Positions 1 to 7,383 are shown, numbered from the stretch's first letter. The stretch: 10,153 nt of DNA from Sulfolobus sp. UBA167 (GCA_002495845.1 DAHF01000064.1:594-10746), one strand, 5' to 3'. Numbers and translations: made by a program. The notes: a model not told the origin generated them from the sequence alone.

Positions 1-1340
1 CTCATTATCCTGTTGATGAGCCTCTCTAACCCCTCCTTTTCATCATCCTTCCTACCCTGCGGGAAGTACTCGTGCGCCTCGTCGAAGATCATCAAGTACT
101 TGGTCTCCTCACCTTCGGTCTTATACCTTCTGTCTATTATTTCGAATATCCTTTGAGCTATTAAGAACGCTGACATTGTAGCACTTGAGACACCTTTTTC
201 TAGTGCCCACCTTAAATCAACCACCGTCTTACCCTTCATGACTTCCTCGTAATTGGGCTCGTCAAGTAAGGCTTTAGTCTCCTTCATCCTGACGTCTATC
301 ACCCCAGTGTTCTTGAGCGAGTTCACTGACCTGATTATGTTATCCTGAGTTGTGGTGTGGATCTTCATCTCCTTCATTAAGCCTGAGCACTCCTGCTCCC
401 ATCTATCTACCGTTGAGATGCATTCTTCCGTCACGGACTTGAAGAAAGTAGCTCCCTGCAGAGTAAAGAACGGTGAAACCTCAGGGAGAAAGTTATAGGT
501 CTTTCTCAGCTGAAAACCAGTCAATAAGATGGAAAACTCCCCTTCATCGCTTTTGATAACTAACTTTCCTTCCTGCGCGTCCTTCAACGAACCCTTCAGG
601 TTGCTCCTCTTGAGGAAGATGTTAACGAAATCAACGATATTCGTCGCGTAGTCCCTAGTTAAAGGAAGCACTATGTTCCCTCCCATCCTAGCTACAGCTT
701 TCACGTAGTCCCCTTGAATATCGAAGACGATCGCTGGAACTTCGCTCCTCTTCAAGATAACCCTCAGCAGGTTAGTCTTCCCGGCGCCAGTGGTCCCGAC
801 AACGAGAACGTGATGCCTCATGATCTCGTGGGTTAGCTTCACCGGAACGTCCATCTCTCTATATCCTTCCATGACCTTCCCTATCTCCACGCCTTGGTCT
901 GGTATACCAAGCATCTTCTTCACGAATTCCTTGTATGGGATGAAGATGGGGCTCTGTGGGTCCACAGGGGACGACGGGGGAACGACTTCACCGTCGACCT
1001 CCTCTGAGAGCAACTCTAAATTCACTGCCAGGGAGGTGGTCATGCCCGAAGGGTCCTCCACTGGGGTAAGCGCGGGGACCTTTGACACGGCGAGGATGTC
1101 GCTCCTCTCCACGGCAGTTATCCTCCCCAGAACCAAGGTGCCTGAGACGGGGAGCGATATCCCTAGGTAGCTCCCAACGAGGAACCTCTTCTTGAGATAA
1201 GTTTCGAATGGGATCTCAGCTCTAATTTCCTTCTCCTCGTTCCCGTGCGTGAGGGGGGTCACCCTGGACGCTAAACCCACAACTTCACCGTTCCTGGATG
1301 CCCTCTCCTTGGCTTGGGTTATCATATCTTGAAGGGACAT
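1..1340 (-). CDS. herA: HerA-like DNA-translocating ATPase, partial (C-terminus beyond left edge)
   Basis: A hexameric ATPase of the HerA/FtsK superfamily that should pump DNA and drive a NurA nuclease during end resection. The 446 visible residues show a HAS-barrel-like N-terminal beta domain (about 19-135), a Walker A motif GTTGAGKT (182-189), the strand VFDIQGDY (205-212) and a Walker B motif YLMIFDEAH (415-423). HerA proteins are about 500 residues, so roughly the last 50, including sensor and arginine-finger parts, are missing. I chose the ATG at 1340 because GAGGTG (1352-1347) lies six bases upstream and overlaps the nurA stop; an in-frame ATG at 1346 sits directly against that site and is less likely. 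The gap to nurA is ten bases, so the two are co-translated. The Walker A and the IQGDY strand differ from the canonical Sulfolobus HerA as I remember it (GSGKS, YHGEY), so this may be a second, divergent HerA. Confidence 0.85.
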   Translation of the reverse strand, partial: MSLQDMITQAKERASRNGEVVGLASRVTPLTHGNEEKEIRAEIPFETYLKKRFLVGSYLGISLPVSGTLVLGRITAVERSDILAVSKVPALTPVEDPSGMTTSLAVNLELLSEEVDGEVVPPSSPVDPQSPIFIPYKEFVKKMLGIPDQGVEIGKVMEGYREMDVPVKLTHEIMRHHVLVVGTTGAGKTNLLRVILKRSEVPAIVFDIQGDYVKAVARMGGNIVLPLTRDYATNIVDFVNIFLKRSNLKGSLKDAQEGKLVIKSDEGEFSILLTGFQLRKTYNFLPEVSPFFTLQGATFFKSVTEECISTVDRWEQECSGLMKEMKIHTTTQDNIIRSVNSLKNTGVIDVRMKETKALLDEPNYEEVMKGKTVVDLRWALEKGVSSATMSAFLIAQRIFEIIDRRYKTEGEETKYLMIFDEAHEYFPQGRKDDEKEGLERLINRIM

Positions 1341-1350
1341 ACCCATCACC

Positions 1351-2376
1351 TCAATCGTTCAAGTCCCTCGTTGCCTCAACGAAGGAGTTCCAGTCCTCAT
1401 AGTTTACCCCCAACATAGTCCTTGCGTAAATGAAGGACAACACGAAAGCTGAAGCGCTAAGCCTCTTGGAGATCTTGTCTGCTACCTCTATGAATGTTGG
1501 TATACCCCTAATCGAGGCATTCCTGGCTGATGCCATGGCTCCCCTGCAAAGCAGGTTCCTGTCAGTGCTCTCAACTCGAAACACGCTGTCCCTGACCTTA
1601 ACGTAGACCATGTACCTAGTCACAGAACTCCCCTTCAAGTTCAATTCCTCCTTGTATACAGGGGAGAAGAAGACGTCAGACTTCACAGACCTGGACATTT
1701 GATGGACTATGATGTCGTCAGTGGAGCCGAGGAGTTTGGGAAACTTCCTCTTCACGTTTTCCTCTCTAGAAAGCTTCCTTGTGAAGGATAGTCTCTTAAC
1801 TATCCCCACCAGCTTCTCCTTGTGCCTCCTCGAAGCGAGCTCTTCGAATGCCGAGCGGTAAGGTTCCCCGACCATCTCGAGGTAAGGTCCGGGGACAATC
1901 GGCCCGTCAACTAGTACCGCGTTTCTAGACGACTCAATGAAGTAGTTCTCCAAGGAGATCCTGAGCTCGTCAAGTATGTTGTCGTCCTTGTATTCCGAGT
2001 CGTATTCCACTCCGTTAACGTTCCTTGTAACTAAGAGATTTCCTAGCTCGGCCTTAACCTTCTCCAACGCCTTCTCGGAACCCTTAACTGCGATGAAAGG
2101 AACCAGGGAATCCGAGGGCACCATGACGTGCGTCCCATTGTCGTTTCCGTACAAGGAAGCCATGAATATGTTGGCTCCTTTAACTTGTATTACACGGGAG
2201 GAAGTATCAAGGTAAGCGAAATCGCTCAAGGGGTCACATTCCCCCATGTCCCCGTCTTCGTAGACAGGGGTCGAGTCGGAAGTATCTACTTTCTGGGAAA
2301 TGCCCAAGTAAGGTTCTTCCTTTGATGCCTCAGCTAAAGCCTTCATGAGTCTCCCTATAACGTCCTCTACTCCCAT
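1351..2376 (-). CDS. nurA: NurA-domain 5'-3' nuclease partnered with HerA
   Basis: A nuclease that should digest DNA ends together with the HerA-type ATPase encoded just downstream. At 341 residues it has the usual length for a Sulfolobales NurA. Family landmarks are present in order: the metal-binding aspartate in YLDTSSR (D57, near the position of the known catalytic D58 of Sulfolobus NurA), the LVDGPI motif (155-160, D157), LVGIVKR (189-195), the late VFRVES strand (265-270) and the C-terminal GIPTFIEVAD helix start (291-300). Overall similarity to well-known NurA proteins is limited to these motifs. Canonical archaeal loci carry herA, mre11, rad50 and nurA together. Here nurA directly precedes herA and its upstream side is a long gap, so this is a two-gene unit as far as can be seen. 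The start has a TATA box about 26 bases upstream and no Shine-Dalgarno site, which fits leaderless translation. Confidence 0.85.
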   Translation of the reverse strand: MGVEDVIGRLMKALAEASKEEPYLGISQKVDTSDSTPVYEDGDMGECDPLSDFAYLDTSSRVIQVKGANIFMASLYGNDNGTHVMVPSDSLVPFIAVKGSEKALEKVKAELGNLLVTRNVNGVEYDSEYKDDNILDELRISLENYFIESSRNAVLVDGPIVPGPYLEMVGEPYRSAFEELASRRHKEKLVGIVKRLSFTRKLSREENVKRKFPKLLGSTDDIIVHQMSRSVKSDVFFSPVYKEELNLKGSSVTRYMVYVKVRDSVFRVESTDRNLLCRGAMASARNASIRGIPTFIEVADKISKRLSASAFVLSFIYARTMLGVNYEDWNSFVEATRDLND

Positions 2377-2396
2377 TTGTTGAAATTAGCTCTCTA

Positions 2397-2418
2397 GATT
2401 AAAAAACATTACGTTTCT
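2397..2418 (-). promoter_or_regulatory. Promoter of the nurA-herA unit
   Basis: On the minus strand a TATA-like TTTTTTAATC (2406-2397) is centred about 26 bases before the nurA ATG, with a purine-rich GAAACG further upstream (2418-2413). This spacing places transcription initiation at or next to the ATG, so the mRNA would be leaderless. Confidence 0.5.
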
Positions 2419-2483
2419 ACATTTTAAACTAAAGGGGGTTAAGGTAGTGAAAGTCCTCCTTTTTTGGGGAATAGTTCTTATAG

Positions 2484-2492
2484 TTTTTATAC
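2484..2492 (+). promoter_or_regulatory. TATA box for a rightward transcript starting near 2510-2516
   Basis: TTTTTATAC on the plus strand is centred near 2488. An archaeal start 25-27 bases downstream falls in GGGTAAAGG, at the left edge of the GC-rich structured block. No protein start follows. The spacing fits an RNA gene, but a single TATA-like match in AT-rich DNA is weak evidence alone. Confidence 0.4.
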
Positions 2493-2507
2493 TAAATAGA
2501 AATTCTG

Positions 2508-2790
2508 GGTAAAGGATTAGCTGAATCAGCACGGGGCTGGGAGAACTTACGCTATAAGGCTAACCCTCCGACACGGGCATCAAGAACGGTTCGAATGAAC
2601 CTCGTGGATATAGAGGTTCAGAGAAGGAAAATCGCGATGTGATGTCCGTAAGGCGGGGTAGTTCACGGAAGCTCCCAGAGCGAGAAAAGAGGCGAAGATG
2701 TGAAAATTGAAAGTAATGTGAGACGAAAAAGCAACGGTATAGGATGGAACCATTATACCTTAAGAGAAGAACGCTTTCACATTGCCTTAA
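2508..2790 (+). ncRNA. Candidate structured non-coding RNA (or fossil 3' end of an IS200/IS605-type element)
   Basis: The first 160 bases of this block are about 53% GC inside an otherwise AT-rich gap, and no intact gene is present. Pairings seen directly: CTGGGAG (2537-2543) with CTCCCAG (2672-2678) closes a domain of about 140 bases. Inside it is an 8-bp perfect hairpin, TGAACCTC/GAGGTTCA (2596-2603 with 2613-2620, nine-base loop), and a 5-bp stem TCCGT/ACGGA (2645-2649 with 2665-2669). A second domain is closed by an 11-bp stem (2713-2723 with 2775-2785, two G-U pairs) around a hairpin GGTATA/TATACC (2736-2759). A TATA box sits at the right distance upstream. I do not recognise RNase P RNA, SRP RNA, tRNA or box C/D motifs. 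Frame 3 is open over 2496-2801 except for TGA at 2640 and TAA at 2649, so a decayed tnpB 3' end with an omega-RNA-like fold is the main alternative. Confidence 0.45.
2736..2759. repeat. Near-palindrome GGTATA...TATACC
   Basis: GGTATA (2736-2741) pairs with TATACC (2754-2759), and ATGG/CCAT pairs again inside with a two-base offset. It is the terminal hairpin of the second RNA domain if transcribed. As DNA it resembles the imperfect subterminal hairpins of IS200/IS605 elements, though no mobile element has been demonstrated. Confidence 0.5.
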
Positions 2791-3060
2791 TGAAGGAATA
2801 ACAAAGTGAACGTTAAACCATTGTGACGTGAACTTAGAGTGTAGATATTTTTACGTGTACATGAAGAATATACATACATACATATATTATACACGTAAAA
2901 AAAAAGAAATAAAAATTTTGAGTAGTGGTATTTCAGATACCGTACTTCGCTTATCAATTGTTGTGAAACCTTTCACCTTCACTTTAGCTTTTTATGTTCT
3001 AGAGTTCTCAACATATGTACAAGTTCTTCTAACTCTCTATAGATTAATTTAGCAATCCTA
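2791..3060. other. AT-rich stretch without a supported gene
   Basis: Between the candidate RNA and the MFS promoter I see only AT-rich DNA. It holds the 12-base inverted repeat at 2848-2901, (TACA)3 at 2871-2882 and several A or T runs. A 74-codon GTG-initiated frame crosses it but has atypical composition, no ribosome-binding site and runs through the inverted repeat, so it is not called. The T-run at 2848-2852 could end the rightward RNA. Confidence 0.6.
2848..2901. repeat. 12-bp perfect inverted repeat around a 30-base AT-rich spacer
   Basis: TTTTTACGTGTA (2848-2859) is the exact reverse complement of TACACGTAAAAA (2890-2901). The spacer contains repeated ATACAT units and pairs little. 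No U-run follows the right arm, so it is not a conventional intrinsic terminator on the plus strand. A cruciform, a regulator site or element ends are all possible. Confidence 0.6.
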
Positions 3061-3063
3061 GGA

Positions 3064-3083
3064 AGAAACGCTTTTTTATTTTT
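3064..3083 (+). promoter_or_regulatory. Promoter of the MFS transporter gene
   Basis: CTTTTTTATTTTT (3071-3083) is centred 26 bases before the ATG at 3103 and is preceded by a BRE-like GAAACG (3064-3069). No Shine-Dalgarno site lies before the ATG, so the transcript is probably leaderless. Confidence 0.55.
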
Positions 3084-3102
3084 TATCTTTTATCCCTCTA
3101 CC

Positions 3103-4473
3103 ATGGTATCAATCCAGGACGTTCAAAAATACGAAAGATTCATGAGGATACTCTTCCTATCAGTAGCTTTGGGAGGGTTCACAGACCTCTATGACACAGC
3201 TATCGTAGGAGGAGGTTCATTGACGCTCATAAAGAGCCTCCAACTGACGAGCGCTCAGTTCGGGCTCTTTGGGGCTTCAACATTCATAGGAGGAGCAGTA
3301 GGCGCGTTCAGCTTCGGTCTGATCTCCGACAGAATAGGAAGGAAAAAGACGTTCGTGATAACCCTCCTCATCTTCATCATTTCTGAGATTCTTATCTCAG
3401 CGTCAACAAACTATGCAGAACTAATAGCGCTAAGGCTCTTAGTAGGTTTTGGAATAGGTGCTGATTATCCTCCTGCCTTGACTATGTTGTCTGAGTATTC
3501 CTCGAAAGAACAGAGAGGGAGGTACCTCATAAAGTTCCTCATAGTGTTCAGCTTGGGTGGAATGATATCTTACTTCGTGGCTACTGCGTTGCTTCCATTT
3601 GGTCTACTCCAGTGGAGGTTGCTTTTTCTCACTGGGGCAGTGCCTCCTATAATAGCTCTGATATTGAGGAGGAAGCTTCCAGAATCGCCGAGATGGTATG
3701 CAACAAAAGGCATGGAGGGCAAAGCTAAAGCCTCGATGGAGGAGATGGGATTAGAACCTGATATTTCACAGTTCACGAAGAGGGAACAAGAGATGAAGGA
3801 CATGAAGCTGTTCAGAATATTCCTTCCTCTTTTGATATCAATATTCGCGATCAACATGCTCTTGAACCTTCCCCTCTCAGGGTTAGTAGCTCTAAACCCG
3901 ATCATACTTTCTGCATTGAAGATACCTTCCAGCTTGGTGTTAGTGTTCTCAGGCTTAGCTTTCCTTGGGAGCCAATCCCTCGGAGCAGTCTTAGCCTACC
4001 CTCTTTATGATAGAGTAGGAAGGATTAAGATGCTCTTGCTGGGCTCAGCAGTGACAGGTGCTTCCCTGATCTTCATGTCTTTCATCGCTAAGCCATCCTT
4101 TGCTTATTACTTGATAGTTCTCTTGGCTATAGCAGGGATTTTCGCTTCCTTCTATTTACCCGTGATCTATTCCTTGAGCACTGAGATATTCCCTACTAAG
4201 ATCAGAGGAACAGCACAAGGAATGGGAATACTTGCGATCAGGATAGCTGGAATCATAGGAATCTTCGGCGGTTCTCTGATCTCTACAGCCTACGGAACGC
4301 ATGGTCTCCTCCTAGTTTATGGGGTGATCAACTTCGTAGCTTTCTTCATAGCATTATTCACGTTATACGGAAAGATTAAGGTTGAAGGTAGGGAACTAGA
4401 GGACATCTCAGATGATATAGTAGACGAGAGAAGTGACTTTAAGATTGAGGGATATAAGCGTTCCAAGACTTAA
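3103..4473 (+). CDS. Major facilitator superfamily transporter (general substrate / sugar-phosphate porter type)
   Basis: A 12-helix secondary transporter of the cytoplasmic membrane, 456 residues, the normal MFS length. The loop between helices 2 and 3 has the MFS signature GLISDRIGRKK (72-82), repeated in the second half as DRVGR (303-307). Helix 4 carries R111 and GIGADYPP (117-124), like the GGDYPLS motif of phosphate/proton symporters. PESPRW at 193-198 before the central loop is shared with sugar porters. Helix 1 contains DLYD (28-31), where family members bind protons or substrate. A hydrophilic tail of about 35 residues ends the protein. The substrate cannot be read from sequence: phosphate, sugars, aromatic or other organic acids are all transported by relatives. 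It is a single gene, convergent with the trehalose-type ABC operon. The ATG at 3103 is placed by the promoter 26 bases upstream; no ribosome-binding site is present. Confidence 0.88.
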   Translation: MVSIQDVQKYERFMRILFLSVALGGFTDLYDTAIVGGGSLTLIKSLQLTSAQFGLFGASTFIGGAVGAFSFGLISDRIGRKKTFVITLLIFIISEILISASTNYAELIALRLLVGFGIGADYPPALTMLSEYSSKEQRGRYLIKFLIVFSLGGMISYFVATALLPFGLLQWRLLFLTGAVPPIIALILRRKLPESPRWYATKGMEGKAKASMEEMGLEPDISQFTKREQEMKDMKLFRIFLPLLISIFAINMLLNLPLSGLVALNPIILSALKIPSSLVLVFSGLAFLGSQSLGAVLAYPLYDRVGRIKMLLLGSAVTGASLIFMSFIAKPSFAYYLIVLLAIAGIFASFYLPVIYSLSTEIFPTKIRGTAQGMGILAIRIAGIIGIFGGSLISTAYGTHGLLLVYGVINFVAFFIALFTLYGKIKVEGRELEDISDDIVDERSDFKIEGYKRSKT

Positions 4474-4627
4474 GTCAACACGTTTTCTATCTTTTTTATC
4501 ATTAAATCTATAATAATTTCATGACTTAAGACTCATGTTTTATAACGCCTTTTTAAGAACGGTTATTCTTCTACATTTTTTGTACTCTAAAATGCAGGAA
4601 TAAGTCTAGGAAAAAATAAAATATAGT

Positions 4628-4654
4628 CCTAAGCACCTTGAAAGACAGCTTAGG
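4628..4654. terminator. Bidirectional terminator hairpin between convergent genes
   Basis: CCTAAGC (4628-4634) and GCTTAGG (4648-4654) form a perfect 7-bp stem with a 13-base loop. On the plus strand it is followed by GTTTTTGTTTCTC; on the minus strand it is followed by TATATTTTATTTTTT. It can therefore stop both the MFS transcript and the leftward ABC operon. Further T-runs at 4480-4500 (plus) and 4713-4698 (minus, TATTTTTTATTT) lie closer to each stop codon and may be the main archaeal stop signals. Confidence 0.5.
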
Positions 4655-4744
4655 GAAAAAGTTTTTGTTTCTCTTTTCTACTTATCTAATGAAAATGTAA
4701 TAGAAATAAAAAATAGATATAGTTTTACTTTTTCTAGTCGTCTA

Positions 4745-5719
4745 TTACTTCTGATCTATCAGAAAGCCGTCCTTGAACCTCCTGTACTTCTCAATGCTGA
4801 ATGTCACCTCATCTCCAACGTCGAAATGTCCGCTTCCTTTCACTATTACCTTCACGTCTTTAACGTCCAGGAAAAGATAAGTGCTTTCGCCTACAGACTC
4901 CATAGAGTTGACAGTCCCTTTGAAATCGCTTCTATCCAACTTAACCCACTCAGGTCTGAATCCGATCTCCACGCCTTGGACTCCTAACCACTCTCCTGAT
5001 ACAAAATTCATCGGAAAATCGCCTATGAACTCTCCGACCCATTTCGTCTTAGGGTATTCGTAAAGCTCCATTGGAACTCCGACCTGCTCAAACTTACCCT
5101 CATGAAGGACAGCTATCCTGTCAGCTAAGCTCATGGCTTCCTTCTGGTCGTGCGTCACGTATACGAATGTGCCACCAAGCTCCTTCTGTATCCTCTTGAG
5201 TTCACCTCTAGCCTTGAACCTAGTTCTGGCATCCAAGTTAGATAATGGCTCATCCAGGAGGTAGAATGAAGGTTCCCTAACTATTGCCCTAGCAATGGCT
5301 ACCCTCTGCTGTTGCCCTCCGCTTATCCTTGTGACATTGCTCTTCAACAATTCCTGAATGCCCAATAGCTTTGCAACCCTCTCCACTCTTTCCTTTATTT
5401 TGTCCTTTCCCATTCCCTTCATCTTGAGCGGGAAAGCTATGTTGTCGAAGACTGTCATGTTTGGATAGAGAGCGTAGTTTTGGAAGACCATAGCCAAGTT
5501 TCTCTTTTCGGGAGGCAATCTGGTTATGTCCTTTCCGTCTACAACTATGGAACCAGAGTCCAGTTCCTCTATTCCTGCTATCACTTTCAACATCGTGGAC
5601 TTCCCCGCACCGCTTGGTCCAAGTATCACGAAGAACTCTCCTGTCTCTATTTTCTCGCTTATTCCGTTTAGCACTAGCTTCTGTCCGTACCTTTTAACTA
5701 ATTCTTTCAATTCGATCAT
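4745..5719 (-). CDS. treV: Trehalose-type ABC importer, ATP-binding subunit
   Basis: The motor ATPase of a carbohydrate importer, acting on the inner face of the membrane as a dimer. All nucleotide-binding motifs are intact: Walker A GPSGAGKST (34-42), Q-loop Q80, signature SGGQQQR (133-139), Walker B YLLDEP with D156 and E157, D-loop SNLD (160-163) and switch H190. Residues from about 235 form a short MalK-type OB/TOBE domain containing IGFRPEWV. At 324 residues it is shorter than bacterial MalK (about 370) and similar to Sulfolobus TreV as I remember it, including KWVGEFIGDFPMNF-like sequence after the ATPase core. The ATG has GGTGAT (5730-5725) five bases upstream. It is the last gene of the operon, 34 bases after treU. 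The trehalose assignment rests on this resemblance and gene order; maltose or another glucoside remains possible. Confidence 0.82.
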   Translation of the reverse strand: MIELKELVKRYGQKLVLNGISEKIETGEFFVILGPSGAGKSTMLKVIAGIEELDSGSIVVDGKDITRLPPEKRNLAMVFQNYALYPNMTVFDNIAFPLKMKGMGKDKIKERVERVAKLLGIQELLKSNVTRISGGQQQRVAIARAIVREPSFYLLDEPLSNLDARTRFKARGELKRIQKELGGTFVYVTHDQKEAMSLADRIAVLHEGKFEQVGVPMELYEYPKTKWVGEFIGDFPMNFVSGEWLGVQGVEIGFRPEWVKLDRSDFKGTVNSMESVGESTYLFLDVKDVKVIVKGSGHFDVGDEVTFSIEKYRRFKDGFLIDQK

Positions 5720-5753
5720 AAATGATCACCTTGATTGAATGAGTTTTTGTCAT

Positions 5754-6560
5754 TCAATACTTTACACCCCCTGCTAAATATTCGCCTTTCAGATATTTCT
5801 GCAATATCAACGTAAGTACTATCACGGGGATCGTGAAGACCAAGGAGAAGGCAACTGCGGCCAGCTCGTTACCTCTCTCAATGTTGAAGTATATTTCTAC
5901 TGGAAGGGTAGGATGTATAGGGGAAAGCAACACGGCGTACGTAAACTCGTCCCAAGAGAACATCCAGGAGATGAGAAAGGCAGCGACTATGCCCGGGAGT
6001 GCTACGGGAATCAACACGTTGCTCAAGTAGCTCAAAGTCGAAGCTCCGTCTATCCTCGCTTGATATTCAACTTCTTTAGGTACTGCTGAGAACGTTCCCT
6101 GAAGTATGAAGACAGCTAATGGAAGGGTTACAAGCTCTTGGACTAGGGCAAGTCCGGGGATGGAGTCGAAGAGATGCAGCTTAATGAACTCCACGCTGAT
6201 GGGAATTGCAACTACTAGACCTGGAACCATGTTAGTTATCAATAGAACTACGATGAAAGCGTAAGCTAGCTTGCCTGGTAACTTGCTCAGTCCGTAACCT
6301 GCAGGAATCCCAAGAAGTATAGCGATTATCCCTACGAGCGACGCTACGAAGAAGCTCTTCAGGAAAGGATGAATGAAGTTATATTGCGTGAAGGCGTAAA
6401 CCAAATTACTTAACGTGAATCCCTTGAAGTACAACGGCGGATAAAGGGACTCTAAAGTGAACTTAGCCGGGCTAAACGCTATCAGAACCAGTATATAAAG
6501 CGGTATTAGAAAGTACAAGGTGAAGATAATTGCACCGACGTAAACTAACAAGTTTCTCAT
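5754..6560 (-). CDS. treU: Trehalose-type ABC importer, inner permease subunit (MalG-like)
   Basis: One of two membrane subunits that form the sugar channel. The 268 residues contain six predicted helices: about 6-29, 68-90, 98-120, 138-158, 188-210 and 238-256. Between helices 4 and 5 lies the cytoplasmic EAA loop that contacts the ATPase, here YQARIDGAST (166-175) followed by VLIPVALPG (182-190). The late position of this loop and the short N-terminal region fit the MalG-like partner. The gene starts four bases after the treT stop. Its Shine-Dalgarno sequence GAGGTGATC overlaps that stop codon, so translation is coupled. Nothing is truncated. Confidence 0.82.
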   Translation of the reverse strand: MRNLLVYVGAIIFTLYFLIPLYILVLIAFSPAKFTLESLYPPLYFKGFTLSNLVYAFTQYNFIHPFLKSFFVASLVGIIAILLGIPAGYGLSKLPGKLAYAFIVVLLITNMVPGLVVAIPISVEFIKLHLFDSIPGLALVQELVTLPLAVFILQGTFSAVPKEVEYQARIDGASTLSYLSNVLIPVALPGIVAAFLISWMFSWDEFTYAVLLSPIHPTLPVEIYFNIERGNELAAVAFSLVFTIPVIVLTLILQKYLKGEYLAGGVKY

Positions 6561-6564
6561 CAGA

Positions 6565-7377
6565 TCACCTCTTTCCTCCTAACTTTATGTTCAAGGCTAT
6601 TAGCACTGACACGAACACCAGGATGACGACCGCAGCGGCTGAGGCCAAGTTCTCAGTTGTAGTAGAGTACAAGCTGTAAGCTAACGTAGTAAGAATTGAA
6701 GGGGAATATCCTATGAGGATCAACGGAAGGGCAAAAATGTTGAACTCGCTGACTCCCCTTATTATCAGGGCTATGGCGATGAACTTCTTGAGGTTAGGAA
6801 GAGTGATATGAACGAACCTCTTAATTGGACCTGCACCGTCAAGGGCAGCCGCGTAATAGAGATCCCTAGGAATGGAATACATCCCCGCTAGGATTATCAA
6901 GGTCATTATGGGAGTGTTCTTCCACGAATCTGCTATCATAACTATAAAGAGGGACAAATAGCGGTTGAAGTACCAGTTTATCCCACTCAGCCCGAAGTAG
7001 TGCAGAAGAGTGTTTGCGTAGCCCCCAGAAGTCTGGAATATAAAGGAGAAAGTTATTGCTGCTACTACTGTTGCAACGCCCATGGGAATTATGGAAATGG
7101 TAGAGAGTACTCTCTTACCCCTGAACTCTCTCACAAGTATGGAGGATACTCCTAAGGCCAAAAGGAGCTGAAGCATGAGAGCTCCAACTGTCAAAATCAC
7201 AGTATTCTCAATTGTACCGTACAAGTTGAAGTAAAGGAGTTCCTTGTAATTATCTAGGGTAAACTTCCCTTGAGAAGTAAAGAAGCTAAGATATACAGCC
7301 CTAGCAGAAGGATAGAAGGCGAATGCCAACACGTATATCAAGGAGGGTAGGACAAAAAGGATGTATCTTAATTTCAA
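6565..7377 (-). CDS. treT: Trehalose-type ABC importer, first permease subunit (MalF-like)
   Basis: The second channel-forming subunit, 270 residues with about six helices: 5-30, 56-82, 90-114, 140-166, 198-222 and 240-263. The EAA loop reads YYAAALDGAG (174-183) then FVHITLPNLK (188-197), with the conserved DGA and LP. It starts with TTG at 7377: GGTGA (7388-7384) lies six bases upstream and overlaps the treS stop, and the TTG leads directly into the KLRYILFVLPS membrane start expected for the family. The gap to treS is only six bases. Compared with E. coli MalF it lacks the large periplasmic domain, as usual in archaea. Confidence 0.82.
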   Translation of the reverse strand: MKLRYILFVLPSLIYVLAFAFYPSARAVYLSFFTSQGKFTLDNYKELLYFNLYGTIENTVILTVGALMLQLLLALGVSSILVREFRGKRVLSTISIIPMGVATVVAAITFSFIFQTSGGYANTLLHYFGLSGINWYFNRYLSLFIVMIADSWKNTPIMTLIILAGMYSIPRDLYYAAALDGAGPIKRFVHITLPNLKKFIAIALIIRGVSEFNIFALPLILIGYSPSILTTLAYSLYSTTTENLASAAAVVILVFVSVLIALNIKLGGKR

Positions 7378-7383
7378 GTCACT

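Noticed and set aside
820..1170. 116-codon plus-strand frame opposite the HerA-like gene
   Set aside because: It is antisense to the HAS-barrel/ATPase region, which has clear motifs on the minus strand; the plus-strand peptide has no recognisable domain.
2586..2606. GGTTCGAAT resembling a tRNA T-loop
   Set aside because: No acceptor, D-arm or anticodon arm fits around it, and the sequence pairs better as the 8-bp hairpin at 2596-2620.
2508..2790. RNase P RNA or SRP RNA as identity of the structured block
   Set aside because: The conserved GGAAAGUCC/ACAGAA-type elements of RNase P and the SRP helix 8 GGAAG/GGAGCA motif pattern were not found.
2871..2890. TACA repeats as a CRISPR or other array
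   Set aside because: Only three 4-base units in an AT-rich spacer; there are no repeat-spacer units anywhere in the window.
2828..3052. 74-codon frame starting with GTG in the gap before the MFS gene
   Set aside because: It has Y/I-rich composition typical of AT-rich non-coding DNA, no ribosome-binding site or TATA at the right distance, and crosses a perfect inverted repeat.
3570..3905. 111-codon minus-strand frame inside the MFS gene
   Set aside because: The plus strand carries intact MFS motifs across the same bases; the antisense frame is a by-product of codon composition.
4467..4530. Two copies of GACTTAAG after the MFS gene
   Set aside because: Eight-base AT-rich matches that overlap the stop codon in one case; likely chance.
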